Shown: one piece after another, positions 34,484 to 43,030 of the stretch
Numbering within the stretch: the first letter of the stretch is position 1
How the letters are laid out: the number at the start of each line of letters is the position of its first letter
Source of the DNA: Nocardia flavorosea
GTDB taxonomy: Bacteria > Actinomycetota > Actinomycetes > Mycobacteriales > Mycobacteriaceae
DNA: 64,000 bases
Direction: 5' to 3'
Assembly (NCBI RefSeq): GCF_015477805.1
Contig: NZ_JADLQL010000004.1
Span: 186,001-250,000 of the forward strand
The notes under the pieces: generated by a model
Told to the model about the DNA's origin: nothing
What the model saw: only the letters and a program-made list of their open reading frames with translations
Database searches by the model: none
Program-made: the position numbers and the translations under genes

Positions 34484-35368
34484 ATGGCCACCGAGATCGG
34501 GGATTGGCTGAACGAACACACGCCGGGTTTCGACGACGAAGCGCCCCCGGAGGGCAACGAACTGGTCGTCGAAGGCACCAACTACCGCGAAGAGTATTTC
34601 CAGGAAGACGCCTTTCTCCACCACAACGTCGGCTTGGCCGGCGAGGAAGGGCCCTGGGGAATTCTCGAGGGCACCATCGCCTACGACGCGTGGAAAATCG
34701 TCTCGGATCTCAACAACGGCGCCTATCTGGACTCCGCGCTCGGCGCGATCGGGGTCGGCGCGACGGCTGCCGGCATCAGCGAAGACCCACTTGCTTTCGT
34801 CGGCACCCAGATCGCCTCGTGGATGCTCGAACATGTCGAACCACTGCGCAAGGCATTCGATTCACTGATGGGCAACCCGGACATGGTCGAAGCGTACGCG
34901 GGCACGTGGACGGAGATCTCGAAGGAACTCACGGCCGTCCGTGCCGACTGGCAGTCCGCTATCGACAGCGAAATCGCCACCTGGTCGGGGCAGACCGCGA
35001 TCGCCTACCGCAATTACGCGACCACCCTGCTCGATCAGATCGGTGCGGCGGGCGGTGCGGCTGCCGCGCTGGCGACCATTATGGAGAAGACCGCGAAAAT
35101 CGTCGATGCGGTGCGAACGATGGTGCACAGCATTCTCACCGCGCTGTACGGTGCACTCTTCAGCTGGACCATCGAGCTGGCACTCTCCGGTGGCACGGCG
35201 GCACCGGTGGTCGCTGTTCAGGCGACCACCCGCATCGCGGCGGAGACGGTGAAAGTCTCCACGTTGATCACCAAGATGCAAAAAGTGCTGACGGATATGG
35301 GCCCCTACAAGGAAGCCCTCCTCGCCATTCTCGAGACTTTGCTCGCGCCCGAAGGGGCCCCCGCGTAA
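34484..35368 (+). CDS. WXG-type T7SS substrate of locus 2
   Basis: The 294-residue protein has an acidic N-terminus (FDDEAPPEGNELVVEGTN), a central helical hairpin with the W-S-G turn in IATWSGQTAIAYRNYATT near residues 165-180, and two hydrophobic helices further on (LTALYGALFSWTIELALSGG, GAAGGAAAALATIMEKTA). The W-x-G turn between long helices is the hallmark of WXG100/PPE-like ESX substrates. The exact secretion signal Y-x-x-x-D/E is not obvious. It starts on the base after the EspC-like stop. Export or membrane insertion is inference; the effector activity, if any, is unknown. Confidence 0.75.
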   Translation: MATEIGDWLNEHTPGFDDEAPPEGNELVVEGTNYREEYFQEDAFLHHNVGLAGEEGPWGILEGTIAYDAWKIVSDLNNGAYLDSALGAIGVGATAAGISEDPLAFVGTQIASWMLEHVEPLRKAFDSLMGNPDMVEAYAGTWTEISKELTAVRADWQSAIDSEIATWSGQTAIAYRNYATTLLDQIGAAGGAAAALATIMEKTAKIVDAVRTMVHSILTALYGALFSWTIELALSGGTAAPVVAVQATTRIAAETVKVSTLITKMQKVLTDMGPYKEALLAILETLLAPEGAPA

Positions 35369-35492
35369 TCCCCGGATGTCCGCGGCCACCGCTGTCTCCG
35401 GCATATCCGCAGTACAGAGACGAGAGCTGGGCTGCACCGCGCCCTCCCACGACCGCCCGACTCCTTCGGCAACTCCCGCATACAGGACGCTC

Positions 35493-36137
35493 ATGTACAC
35501 CCCAGCAGACCGGCACCGGCCACCGCTCACCCCACCGCCGGGGCAGCACACCGCGCATCCCTTTCCCGGAGCGCCGGCACCCCGCCCGGTCACGCCCGGA
35601 CAGCCCTATCTGGGCACTATGCTGCCGCCCGATTTCATCCTGCCGTACCGCCATGATCCGCAAACACCTATGCCCGAGTATGTTCCGGAGCCCGGTGAGA
35701 CCGGCATCGTCGTCGACGCGTCGTTCTACCGGTGGACGTTCCTGCCCTACGCCTACTTGGCGTGCAAACCGCGGATCACAGTGAACGGACAGAGGATCCC
35801 GGACACCTCGTGGGGCGCGAATTTCATTCCGGTCGCACCCGGACTCCATCACGTCCGAGTCAGTACCTACCCGTCGGTGTGGGCGCAGATGCGCCTCGTC
35901 ATCGGTGCGCCGTGGCTGGAACGCGGGTTCGCGGACGCCATGATTCCGGTACGCGACCGGCATCTGACCCGCACGCACTATCAGTCACCGTTGTCGAAGA
36001 TTTTCGCCGGCGCGCTCGGTCCGCAGCCGCGGGAGCATTTTCCCGGTCGCCGCTTCTACATGGTGTTCCAATGCGTTATCGGGGTGCTGTTCACCGTCTT
36101 CGCGGGAATGCTCCTGTACTCGACGCTCTTCGAATAA
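35493..36137 (+). CDS. Proline-rich protein with one C-terminal membrane helix, T7SS locus 2
   Basis: I start at ATG 35493 (MYTPADRHRPPLTPPP), preceded by AGGA at good spacing; an ATG at 35376 would add 39 poorly biased residues. Residues 1-50 are Pro-rich. Residues 60-185 form a beta-rich domain (GIVVDASFYRWTFLPYAYLA, WGANFIPVAPGLHHVRVST). A single membrane helix lies at the end (FQCVIGVLFTVFAGMLLYST), so most of the protein should be cytoplasmic. No family is recognised. It closes the T7SS locus and may tether or accompany the secreted proteins. Confidence 0.7.
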   Translation: MYTPADRHRPPLTPPPGQHTAHPFPGAPAPRPVTPGQPYLGTMLPPDFILPYRHDPQTPMPEYVPEPGETGIVVDASFYRWTFLPYAYLACKPRITVNGQRIPDTSWGANFIPVAPGLHHVRVSTYPSVWAQMRLVIGAPWLERGFADAMIPVRDRHLTRTHYQSPLSKIFAGALGPQPREHFPGRRFYMVFQCVIGVLFTVFAGMLLYSTLFE

Positions 36138-36190
36138 CTTGCCTCGATCACCCGCCGGCGATCAGCGCACCGAGCGGGGTGGGCAAGCAC

Positions 36191-37396
36191 TCAGCCGAGC
36201 AGCTTCAGGACCACGCCGTCTGCCAATAGGCGACCGCGGTCGGTCAGGATCAGGCGGTCGTCGCGTATCGACGCCAAACCGTCGGCAACAACCTCTCGCG
36301 CGGCGACTGTGCCCGGGGAATCGAGATCGGACAGCGGCAGGCCGGTGCGCAGGCGCAGGGCGAGCATGACCCGCTCCAAGTAGCGGTCCTCGGCCGTGGG
36401 AGCTTCCCAGCCCGCGGCGGGCAGGCCGCCGGTGACGGTGCGGTCGGCATAGCGGGCCGGGTGCTTCACGTTCCACCAGCGGACTCCCCCGACGTGACTG
36501 TGTGCGCCCGGGCCCGCGCCCAGCCAGTCACCGCCGTCCCAGTAGCCGAGGTTGTGGCGGCAGCGGGCGGCATCATCGGTTGCCCAGTTCGACACCTCGT
36601 ACCAGGTGAGACCCGCGGCGGCGAGGCGGGCGTCGATGCGTTCGTAGCGCGCTGCCAGGACGTCGTCGTCGGGTGCGGGGAGTTCGCCGCGCCGTACCCG
36701 GCGGGCCAGGGCGGTGCCGTCTTCGACGATGAGCGAGTATGCCGACACATGGTCCACACCGGCATCCAGTACGGCGTCCAGGCTGGCGTCGAGGTCGCTG
36801 TCGCGTTCCCCGGGGGTGCCGTAGATCAGGTCGAGATTGACGTGGTCGAACCCGGAGGCTCGGGCTTCCCGGGCGGCGGCCACCGCGCGTCCGGGCGTAT
36901 GCGTGCGGTCCAGAACCGCCAGGACATGGGATGCCGCCGACTGCATCCCCAGCGAGACGCGGGTGAACCCGGCCGCACGGATGCGTTCGAAGAACTCGGG
37001 GGAGGTCGATTCCGGATTCGATTCGGTGGTCACCTCCGCGTCCGGGGCCAGGTCGAATTCGGACCGGATCGCGTCGAGTACGCCCGCCAGCCCCTCCGCG
37101 CCGAGCAGCGACGGTGTGCCGCCGCCGACGAAGACGGTCGCAACCGGTGGGGTGGCGCTGGGTAGTTCCGCGAACCGTCCGGCCGCGGCCGCGAGTTCCC
37201 GGCGCAACCCGGCCGACCAGGATTCCGGGGAGGCGGAAGTGCCCAGTTCGCCGGCGGTGTAGGTGTTGAAATCGCAGTATCCGCAGCGGGTCGCGCAGAA
37301 CGGCACATGGACGTAGACACCGAACGGCCCGCCACCGAAATCGCGCAGCACCGGAGCGGTGTCGCTGTGCGGGGTCACGGTGGCGGGCGGAGTCAT
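36191..37396 (-). CDS. hemW: HemW-type radical SAM protein (heme chaperone)
   Basis: The 401-residue protein has the radical SAM cluster motif FCATRCGYCDF (C-x3-C-x2-C) near residue 33 and the following VFVGGGTPSLL and ESNPES segments. It resembles coproporphyrinogen III oxidase HemN but belongs to the HemW group, which inserts heme rather than oxidising the porphyrin. The C-terminal winged region (GLASIRDDRLILTDRGRLLADGVV) is present. M. tuberculosis carries the same gene (Rv2388c) just before sirA. The name hemN is often used for it and should be treated with care. Confidence 0.92.
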   Translation of the reverse strand: MTPPATVTPHSDTAPVLRDFGGGPFGVYVHVPFCATRCGYCDFNTYTAGELGTSASPESWSAGLRRELAAAAGRFAELPSATPPVATVFVGGGTPSLLGAEGLAGVLDAIRSEFDLAPDAEVTTESNPESTSPEFFERIRAAGFTRVSLGMQSAASHVLAVLDRTHTPGRAVAAAREARASGFDHVNLDLIYGTPGERDSDLDASLDAVLDAGVDHVSAYSLIVEDGTALARRVRRGELPAPDDDVLAARYERIDARLAAAGLTWYEVSNWATDDAARCRHNLGYWDGGDWLGAGPGAHSHVGGVRWWNVKHPARYADRTVTGGLPAAGWEAPTAEDRYLERVMLALRLRTGLPLSDLDSPGTVAAREVVADGLASIRDDRLILTDRGRLLADGVVLKLLG

Positions 37397-37420
37397 CGTT
37401 CCAGTGTGCCGGGCCGCGGC

Positions 37421-37849
37421 TCAGCCTGCGATAACCGGGGTGTTCTGGTTGGCGGTGAGCATCCAGCGCCCGTTCTCCTCGGTCATCACGTACAGCGGGG
37501 TGCCTTCACTGTCCAGGGCGCCGTCGCCGGTGTAGTAGCGCTGCCGTACCTTGACCGCGGCCACATCGGGCCGGAGAAACAGGATGTGCTCGACCTCGTA
37601 GGTGGCCCGGCCGTGGGCGGTGGCGCCGGGCAACACTTGGGCGGTGAACTCCGCGATCGCGGGCTGCCCGTACAGGCGTTTGCCGTGGCCGGTGGTCCAC
37701 AGGGCGTCCGCGCGGAACAGCGCGGCGAATCGGTCGACGTCCTCCTGTGCCTGGGCTCGGGCGACGGCGTCGACGACCGCATAGATCGCCGCGATCGCGG
37801 TTTCGGTATCGGCCGGTGCGTAGGCGGACGGGTCTGCTTCGGTACTCAT
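37421..37849 (-). CDS. SgcJ/EcaC-type SnoaL-fold protein under a MerR-type promoter
   Basis: The 142-residue protein starts MSTEADPSAYAPADTETAI. The pattern AQAQEDVDRFAALFRADALWTTGHGKRLYG followed by a cone of strands (ATYEVEHILFLRPDVAAVKV, RWMLTANQNTPVI in overlapping pieces) is the NTF2/SnoaL-like fold of the SgcJ/EcaC group. Most are of unknown function; some act in natural-product pathways. A CTCGAG-based MerR-type promoter lies directly upstream, and its predicted start site coincides with the ATG, so the message is probably leaderless. The nearby methyltransferase at 55311 has the same promoter. Confidence 0.82.
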   Translation of the reverse strand: MSTEADPSAYAPADTETAIAAIYAVVDAVARAQAQEDVDRFAALFRADALWTTGHGKRLYGQPAIAEFTAQVLPGATAHGRATYEVEHILFLRPDVAAVKVRQRYYTGDGALDSEGTPLYVMTEENGRWMLTANQNTPVIAG

Positions 37850-37855
37850 ACGCCG

Positions 37856-37886
37856 AGCCTGCAACCTCGAGGTATCTCGAGGTCAA
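37856..37886 (-). promoter_or_regulatory. MerR/SoxR-type promoter of the SnoaL-fold gene
   Basis: On the minus strand, TTGACC (37881-37886) and CAGGCT (37856-37861) are separated by 19 bases, the long spacer typical of MerR-activated promoters. The spacer holds the inverted repeat ACCTCGAG-ATAC-CTCGAGGT (37864-37883). The ATG follows six bases later, indicating leaderless translation. The same three elements occur at 55274-55304. Confidence 0.75.
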
Positions 37887-38024
37887 CCCCTGCCGCCGCG
37901 CCGGAGGCGATTACCCGTCAAGCAAATATGATGACCGTCACATATAGACGGACGGAACCAGGGGATTTCCCGGTGGTTCACGGGAAATACTGGTAGGACC
38001 GTCGGATCGCGCGACACGGCATGG

Positions 38025-38030
38025 CACAAT
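38025..38030 (+). promoter_or_regulatory. -10 element of the leaderless Cys-rich uORF
   Basis: CACAAT ends seven bases before the ATG at 38038, so transcription should begin at or next to the start codon, as expected for a leaderless mRNA. No clear -35 was found. This placement supports the uORF as a translated leader. Confidence 0.6.
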
Positions 38031-38037
38031 GGGTCGC

Positions 38038-38130
38038 ATGCGCGCTTCCGGAGTTCGACTTGTGGCCCGTCGCCACGTCGATTACAAGCGTGTCTGCAGC
38101 GCCTGTTGTCTGCCCGGTTCCGCCCGGTAG
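38038..38130 (+). CDS. 30-residue Cys-rich leader peptide, probable cysteine-responsive attenuator
   Basis: The ORF runs ATG to TAG in 31 codons and contains LVARRHVDYKRVCSACC. The motif L-V-x-R-R-H-V-D followed by R-V-C-S-x-C-C is the signature of the actinobacterial sulfur-gene leader peptides. In mycobacteria such polycysteine leaderless ORFs sense cysteine: when charged Cys-tRNA is scarce the ribosome stalls on the Cys codons and downstream gene expression rises. Here three Cys codons lie at codons 20, 23 and 24. The ORF ends 134 bases before sirA and is followed by the sirA ribosome site. It was too short for routine gene calling. Confidence 0.85.
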   Translation: MRASGVRLVARRHVDYKRVCSACCLPGSAR

Positions 38131-38264
38131 CTCAGCTGCGCCCTGTCCCGGTTCTTCCGGCGATATTTCCGATTCCAGGATTTCGGCCCGCTGACACCGC
38201 GGGTGCGAGTCAGTCCCTCGCGCCCTCAGCACGGACGTAAGCCATACCCAGCAGGAGCGACTTC

Positions 38265-40013
38265 ATGACGTCGAGCACCGACGCCGCCACCCCCGCGAAG
38301 GCCGAGACCCCGGCAAAAGGCGAGGCCCCCGCCCGCCCTACCCGCGCTCGCACCGGTAAGCCGGTGCGTCGTCGCGCCGAGGGCCAGTGGGCGCTCGGCT
38401 ACCGAGAACCGCTCAACCCGAACGAGCAATCCAAGAAGGACGACAACCCGCTCAATGTCCGCACCCGGATCGAGAACATCTATGCCAAGAACGGGTTCGA
38501 CAGCATCGACAAGGGTGATCTGCGCGGGCGTTTCCGCTGGTGGGGTCTGTACACCCAGCGCGAGCAGGGCTACGACGGCACCTGGACCGGTGATGAGAAC
38601 GCCGATCTGCTCGAGGCGAAGTACTTCATGATGCGGGTGCGCACCGACGGCGGGGCGCTGAGCGTCGAACGGATGCGCACCCTGGGCGGGATCTCCACCG
38701 AATTCGCCCGCGATACCGCCGACCTGTCCGACCGCGAGAACCTGCAGTACCACTGGATCGAAATCGAGAACGTCCCGGAGATCTGGCGCCGCCTCGAGGC
38801 CGTGGGCCTGCACACCACCGAGGCCTGCGGCGACTGCCCGCGTGGGTTGCTCGGTTCCCCGCTGGCCGGGGAAGCACTGGACGAGATCGTCGACCCGACG
38901 CCCGCGATCGCGGAGATCGTGCGCCGCTATATCGGCAAGCCGGAGTACTCCAATCTGCCGCGCAAGTTCAAGACCGCGATCTCCGGCCAGCAGGACGTGG
39001 TGCACGAGATCAACGATGTCGCGTTCATCGGGGTGAACCATCCCGAGCACGGGCCCGGCCTGGACCTCTGGGTCGGCGGCGGCCTGTCCACCAACCCGAT
39101 GCTGGCGCAGCGGGTCGGCGCCTGGGTGCCGGTGGACGAGGTCCCCGAGGTGTGGGAGGCCGTGGTCGCGTTGTTCCGCGATTACGGTTACCGCCGGCTG
39201 CGCACCAAGGCCCGGCTGAAGTTCCTGGTCAAGGACTGGGGAATCGAGAAGTTCCGGCAGGTCCTCGAGGACGAATTCCTGAAACGGAAGCTGATCGACG
39301 GTCCCGCGCCGGAGAAGCCGAGCCGGCCGATCGACCATGTGGGCGTGCAGAAGCTGCGCAACGGTCTCAATGCCGTAGGCTTCTCCCCCATCGCCGGCCG
39401 GGTCTCCGGCAGCGTGCTGACGCAGATCGCCGACGCGATGGAACGCGTGGGATCGGATCGGGCCCGGTTCACCCCGTACCAGAAGCTGATCGTCCTCGAC
39501 GTCGCCGATGACAAGGTCGAACAGCTCATCGCCGAACTGGAACCGCTGGGCCTGCAGGCGCGGCCGTCGGCGTGGCGGCGTAATCTGCTGGCCTGCAGCG
39601 GTATCGAATTCTGCAAACTGTCCTTCGTCGAGACCCGCCGCCGCTCCCAGGTGCTGGCACCTGAGCTCGAACAGCGGCTGGCCGATATCAACGCCCAGCT
39701 CGACGTGCCGATCACGATCAATATCAACGGCTGCCCCAACTCCTGCGGCCGCTCCCAGATCGCCGATATCGGGTTCAAGGGCCAGTTGGTGGACGACGGC
39801 GGCGGCAATCAGGTCGAGGGTTACCAGGTCCACCTGGGTGGCAGCCTCGGCCTCGACAGCGGCTTCGGCCGCAAACTGCGCCAGCACAAGGTGACCAGCG
39901 CCGAACTCGGCGATTACATCGAGCGCGTCGTGCGCAACTTCGTCAAACTCCGCGAGGACGGTGAACGGTTCGCGCAGTGGGCTGTTCGTGCCGAGGAAGC
40001 CGATCTGCGATGA
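38265..40013 (+). CDS. sirA: Ferredoxin-sulfite reductase SirA
   Basis: SirA reduces sulfite to sulfide with six electrons from ferredoxin, using siroheme coupled to a [4Fe-4S] cluster. The 582-residue protein has the cluster ligands CSGIEFC (C-x5-C) and CPNSC (C-x3-C) near residues 445-490 and the nitrite/sulfite reductase repeats (RTLGGISTEFARDTADLSDRE in overlapping parts). The N-terminal 40 residues are Ala/Lys/Thr-rich and probably unstructured. The ATG follows GGAG at nine bases. It heads the reductive sulfur operon. Confidence 0.96.
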   Translation: MTSSTDAATPAKAETPAKGEAPARPTRARTGKPVRRRAEGQWALGYREPLNPNEQSKKDDNPLNVRTRIENIYAKNGFDSIDKGDLRGRFRWWGLYTQREQGYDGTWTGDENADLLEAKYFMMRVRTDGGALSVERMRTLGGISTEFARDTADLSDRENLQYHWIEIENVPEIWRRLEAVGLHTTEACGDCPRGLLGSPLAGEALDEIVDPTPAIAEIVRRYIGKPEYSNLPRKFKTAISGQQDVVHEINDVAFIGVNHPEHGPGLDLWVGGGLSTNPMLAQRVGAWVPVDEVPEVWEAVVALFRDYGYRRLRTKARLKFLVKDWGIEKFRQVLEDEFLKRKLIDGPAPEKPSRPIDHVGVQKLRNGLNAVGFSPIAGRVSGSVLTQIADAMERVGSDRARFTPYQKLIVLDVADDKVEQLIAELEPLGLQARPSAWRRNLLACSGIEFCKLSFVETRRRSQVLAPELEQRLADINAQLDVPITININGCPNSCGRSQIADIGFKGQLVDDGGGNQVEGYQVHLGGSLGLDSGFGRKLRQHKVTSAELGDYIERVVRNFVKLREDGERFAQWAVRAEEADLR

Positions 40014-40774
40014 AATCCGCAAGCGTGGTGACGGGAGAACCCACTGTGACAACCGAGCAGAAACTGTTGCCGGCCAAACTGAGCGCCGACGAACTCCGGG
40101 CCCTGGCCGAACGCGGCGCGGCCGAACTCGGCCCGGACGCCTCGGCCGAAGAACTGCTGCGCTGGACCGACGAGAACTTCGGCAGCGGCTATATCGTCGC
40201 CTCGAATATGCAGGACGGGGTGCTGGTGCAGCTGGCGGCCCAGGTCCGTCCGGGGGTCGACGTGCTGTTCCTCGACACCGGCTACCACTTCGCCGAAACC
40301 ATCGGCACCCGCGACGCCGTGGAAGCGGTGTACGGGGTGAACGTGGTGAACGTGCGCCCCGAGCACACTGTCGACGAGCAGGACGCACTGCTGGGCAAGG
40401 ACCTGTTCGCCCGGGACGCCGGTGAATGCTGCCGGCTGCGCAAAGTGGTGCCGCTACGCAATTCGCTGACGCCCTACAACGCGTGGGTCACCGGTATCCG
40501 CCGGGTGGAGGCACCCACCCGCGCGAACGCTCCGCTCATCTCCTTCGACGAGGGTTTCGGGCTGGTGAAGATCAACCCGATCGCGCCGTGGTCCGACGAC
40601 GAGATGCAGGACTACATCGAAAAGCATTCGATTCTCGTCAATCCCCTGGTGGAGGAGGGGTATCCGTCGATCGGCTGCGCTCCGTGCACACGGAAGCCGG
40701 AGCCGGGTTCCGATCCGCGAAGCGGCCGCTGGGCCGGGCTCGCCAAGACCGAATGTGGGTTGCACGCATCATGA
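40010..40774 (+). CDS. cysH: Adenylyl-sulfate (APS) reductase CysH
   Basis: CysH reduces APS to sulfite, using a [4Fe-4S] cluster. The 254-residue protein has both cysteine pairs, ECCRLRK near residue 137 and IGCAPC near 220, which mark it as an APS rather than a PAPS reductase. The C-terminal ECGLH holds the catalytic cysteine. The ATG overlaps the sirA stop as ATGA. A GTG at 40046 with GGAG upstream (12 codons later) is an alternative start, so the real N-terminus may be shorter. Translation is coupled to sirA in either case. Confidence 0.95.
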   Translation: MKSASVVTGEPTVTTEQKLLPAKLSADELRALAERGAAELGPDASAEELLRWTDENFGSGYIVASNMQDGVLVQLAAQVRPGVDVLFLDTGYHFAETIGTRDAVEAVYGVNVVNVRPEHTVDEQDALLGKDLFARDAGECCRLRKVVPLRNSLTPYNAWVTGIRRVEAPTRANAPLISFDEGFGLVKINPIAPWSDDEMQDYIEKHSILVNPLVEEGYPSIGCAPCTRKPEPGSDPRSGRWAGLAKTECGLHAS

Positions 40775-41700
40775 CCGACGTAATCACCGAACGCACTGTC
40801 GGCCTCTCGGATTTCGACACCCTGGCCGCGCTGGAATCGGAAGCTATCCATATCTTCCGCGAGGTCGCGGGTGAATTCGAACGGCCGGTGATCCTGTTCT
40901 CCGGCGGTAAGGACTCCACCGTCCTGCTGCATCTGGCGCTGAAGGCGTTCTGGCCGGCACCGCTGCCGTTCGCGCTGCTGCACGTGGACACCGGTCACAA
41001 CCTGCCCGAGGTGCTCGAATTCCGCGACCACGTGGTCGAGAAGTACGGCCTGCGGTTGCATGTGGCCGCCGTGGAGGACTATCTCGCCGACGGCCGCCTC
41101 ACCGAACGCGCCGACGGTATCCGCAACCCGCTGCAGACCGTGCCCCTGCTGGACGCCATCGGCGAGAACCGGTTCGACGCGGTCTTCGGCGGCGGCCGCC
41201 GCGACGAGGAACGCTCCCGCGCCAAGGAGCGGATCTTCTCGCTGCGCAACGCCTTCGGGCAGTGGGATCCGAAACGGCAGCGGCCCGAACTGTGGAACTT
41301 GTACAACGGCCGGCACGCACCGGGTGAGCATGTGCGGGTGTTCCCGCTGTCGAACTGGACCGAACTCGATATCTGGCGCTATATCGCCCGCGAGAACGTG
41401 GAACTGGCCACCATCTACTACGCGCACCAGCGGCCGGTGTACCAGCGCGACGGGATGTGGATGACCCCCGGTAGCTGGGGCGGCCCCCGCGAGGACGAGG
41501 TCCTGGAGACCCGTTCGGTGCGGTACCGCACCGTCGGCGACGGTTCCACCACCGGCGCCATCCTGTCCGACGCCGCCGATAACGAGGCCATTCTGGCCGA
41601 GGTCGCCGCCTCCCGGCTGACCGAACGCGGCGCCACCCGTGGTGACGACCGAGTCTCGGAAGCCGCCATGGAAGACCGCAAACGAGAGGGTTATTTCTGA
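40771..41700 (+). CDS. cysD: Sulfate adenylyltransferase subunit 2 CysD
   Basis: CysD forms the ATP sulfurylase with CysN, activating sulfate to APS. The 309-residue protein has the PP-loop ILFSGGKDSTVLLHL near residues 45-60 and the conserved FGGGRRDEERSRAKERIFS. Its ATG overlaps the cysH stop as ATGA, and cysN starts one base after its stop. Length is normal for the family. Confidence 0.96.
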   Translation: MTDVITERTVGLSDFDTLAALESEAIHIFREVAGEFERPVILFSGGKDSTVLLHLALKAFWPAPLPFALLHVDTGHNLPEVLEFRDHVVEKYGLRLHVAAVEDYLADGRLTERADGIRNPLQTVPLLDAIGENRFDAVFGGGRRDEERSRAKERIFSLRNAFGQWDPKRQRPELWNLYNGRHAPGEHVRVFPLSNWTELDIWRYIARENVELATIYYAHQRPVYQRDGMWMTPGSWGGPREDEVLETRSVRYRTVGDGSTTGAILSDAADNEAILAEVAASRLTERGATRGDDRVSEAAMEDRKREGYF

Positions 41701-41701
41701 T

Positions 41702-43030
41702 ATGTCCGACCTATTGAGGCTGGCCACCGCCGGTTCTGTCGACGACGGCAAGTCCACCCTGGTCGGACGTCTGCTCTACGACACCAAGTCCGTGCTCGCC
41801 GACCAGATCGACGCGGTGACCCGGGCTTCGGTGGACAAGGGCCTGTCCACTCCCGACCTCTCGCTGCTGGTGGACGGTCTGCGGGCCGAACGTGAACAGG
41901 GCATCACCATCGACGTCGCCTACCGGTACTTCGCGACGCCGAAGCGTTCGTTCGTCCTGGCCGACACTCCCGGTCACGTGCAGTACACCCGCAACACCGT
42001 GTCCGGCGCGTCCACCGCGCAACTGGTGATCCTGCTGGTGGACGCCCGCAAAGGCGTGATCGAGCAGACCCGCCGCCATGCCGCGGTGCTGGCATTGCTC
42101 GGCGTGCCGAAACTGGTGCTGGCCGTGAACAAGATCGACCTCATCGGTGGCGACGAACCCAGCGAACAGGGCCGGCAGGCCGCGGCCGCCAAGGTTTTCG
42201 CCGAGATCTCCGCCGAGTTCTCCCAGCTCACCCGCACTCTCGGCTGGGCGGAGGAGGATGTGCTGGAGATCCCGGTCTCCGCGCTGCACGGCGACAATAT
42301 CGCCACCCGTTCGGACAAGACCCCGTACTACAGCGGCCCGTCGCTGATCGAGCATCTGGAATCGATCCCGGTGGACGCCGACAATTCCGGCGCGCACGCG
42401 GTGGGCCTGCGGTTCCCGGTGCAGTACGTGATCCGGCCGCGTACCCCCGAATACCCCGATTATCGCGGGTACGCGGGCCAGATCGCGGCGGGTTCGGTGG
42501 CGCCGGGTGACGAGGTGGTGGTCCTGCCCTCCGGTATCCGCACCACCGTGGAACGGATCGACACCCCCGACGGGGAACTCGCGGTCGCGCAGGCCGGGCG
42601 CAGTGTCACGCTGATCCTGGCCGACGAGGTCGATATCTCCCGCGGCGATACCATCGCCTCCCCCGGCGACGCCCCGGAACCGGTCGATACCTTCGATGCC
42701 ACGGTCTGCTGGCTGGGCGACAAACCCCTGCGCCCCGGCGCCCGGCTGCTGATCAAACACGGCACCCGTACCACGCAGGCCATCGTGGGCACGTTGACCG
42801 AGCGTTTCGACGAGCAGCGCCTGACCGCGGACCCGAATCCGGAATCGCTGTCGCTCAACGATATCGGCCGCATTTCGGTGCGCGTCGCCGAACCGATCGC
42901 GACCGACGACTACCGCACCAACCGGCACACCGGCAGCTTCCTGCTGATCGATCCCGCGGGCGGCAACACCCTCGCGGCCGGACTGGTCGGGGACGTGCTC
43001 AGCGCGGTAGAGGTCGGAACCGAAGCCTGA
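41702..43030 (+). CDS. cysN: Sulfate adenylyltransferase subunit 1 CysN
   Basis: CysN is the GTPase that drives ATP sulfurylase. The 442-residue protein has G1 GSVDDGKSTLVGRLLYD, G2 EQGITIDVAYRYF, G3 DTPGH and G4 NKID, then two beta-barrel domains. It has no C-terminal APS kinase (CysC) domain, unlike the fused mycobacterial CysNC. That fits a pathway in which CysH reduces APS directly. The stop and the ATG of the next gene share one base (TGATG). Confidence 0.96.
   Translation: MSDLLRLATAGSVDDGKSTLVGRLLYDTKSVLADQIDAVTRASVDKGLSTPDLSLLVDGLRAEREQGITIDVAYRYFATPKRSFVLADTPGHVQYTRNTVSGASTAQLVILLVDARKGVIEQTRRHAAVLALLGVPKLVLAVNKIDLIGGDEPSEQGRQAAAAKVFAEISAEFSQLTRTLGWAEEDVLEIPVSALHGDNIATRSDKTPYYSGPSLIEHLESIPVDADNSGAHAVGLRFPVQYVIRPRTPEYPDYRGYAGQIAAGSVAPGDEVVVLPSGIRTTVERIDTPDGELAVAQAGRSVTLILADEVDISRGDTIASPGDAPEPVDTFDATVCWLGDKPLRPGARLLIKHGTRTTQAIVGTLTERFDEQRLTADPNPESLSLNDIGRISVRVAEPIATDDYRTNRHTGSFLLIDPAGGNTLAAGLVGDVLSAVEVGTEA

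Noticed and set aside
38226..40388. 720-residue minus-strand frame across sirA and cysH
   Set aside because: It is antisense to well-supported genes and has no recognisable domain; a high-GC shadow frame.
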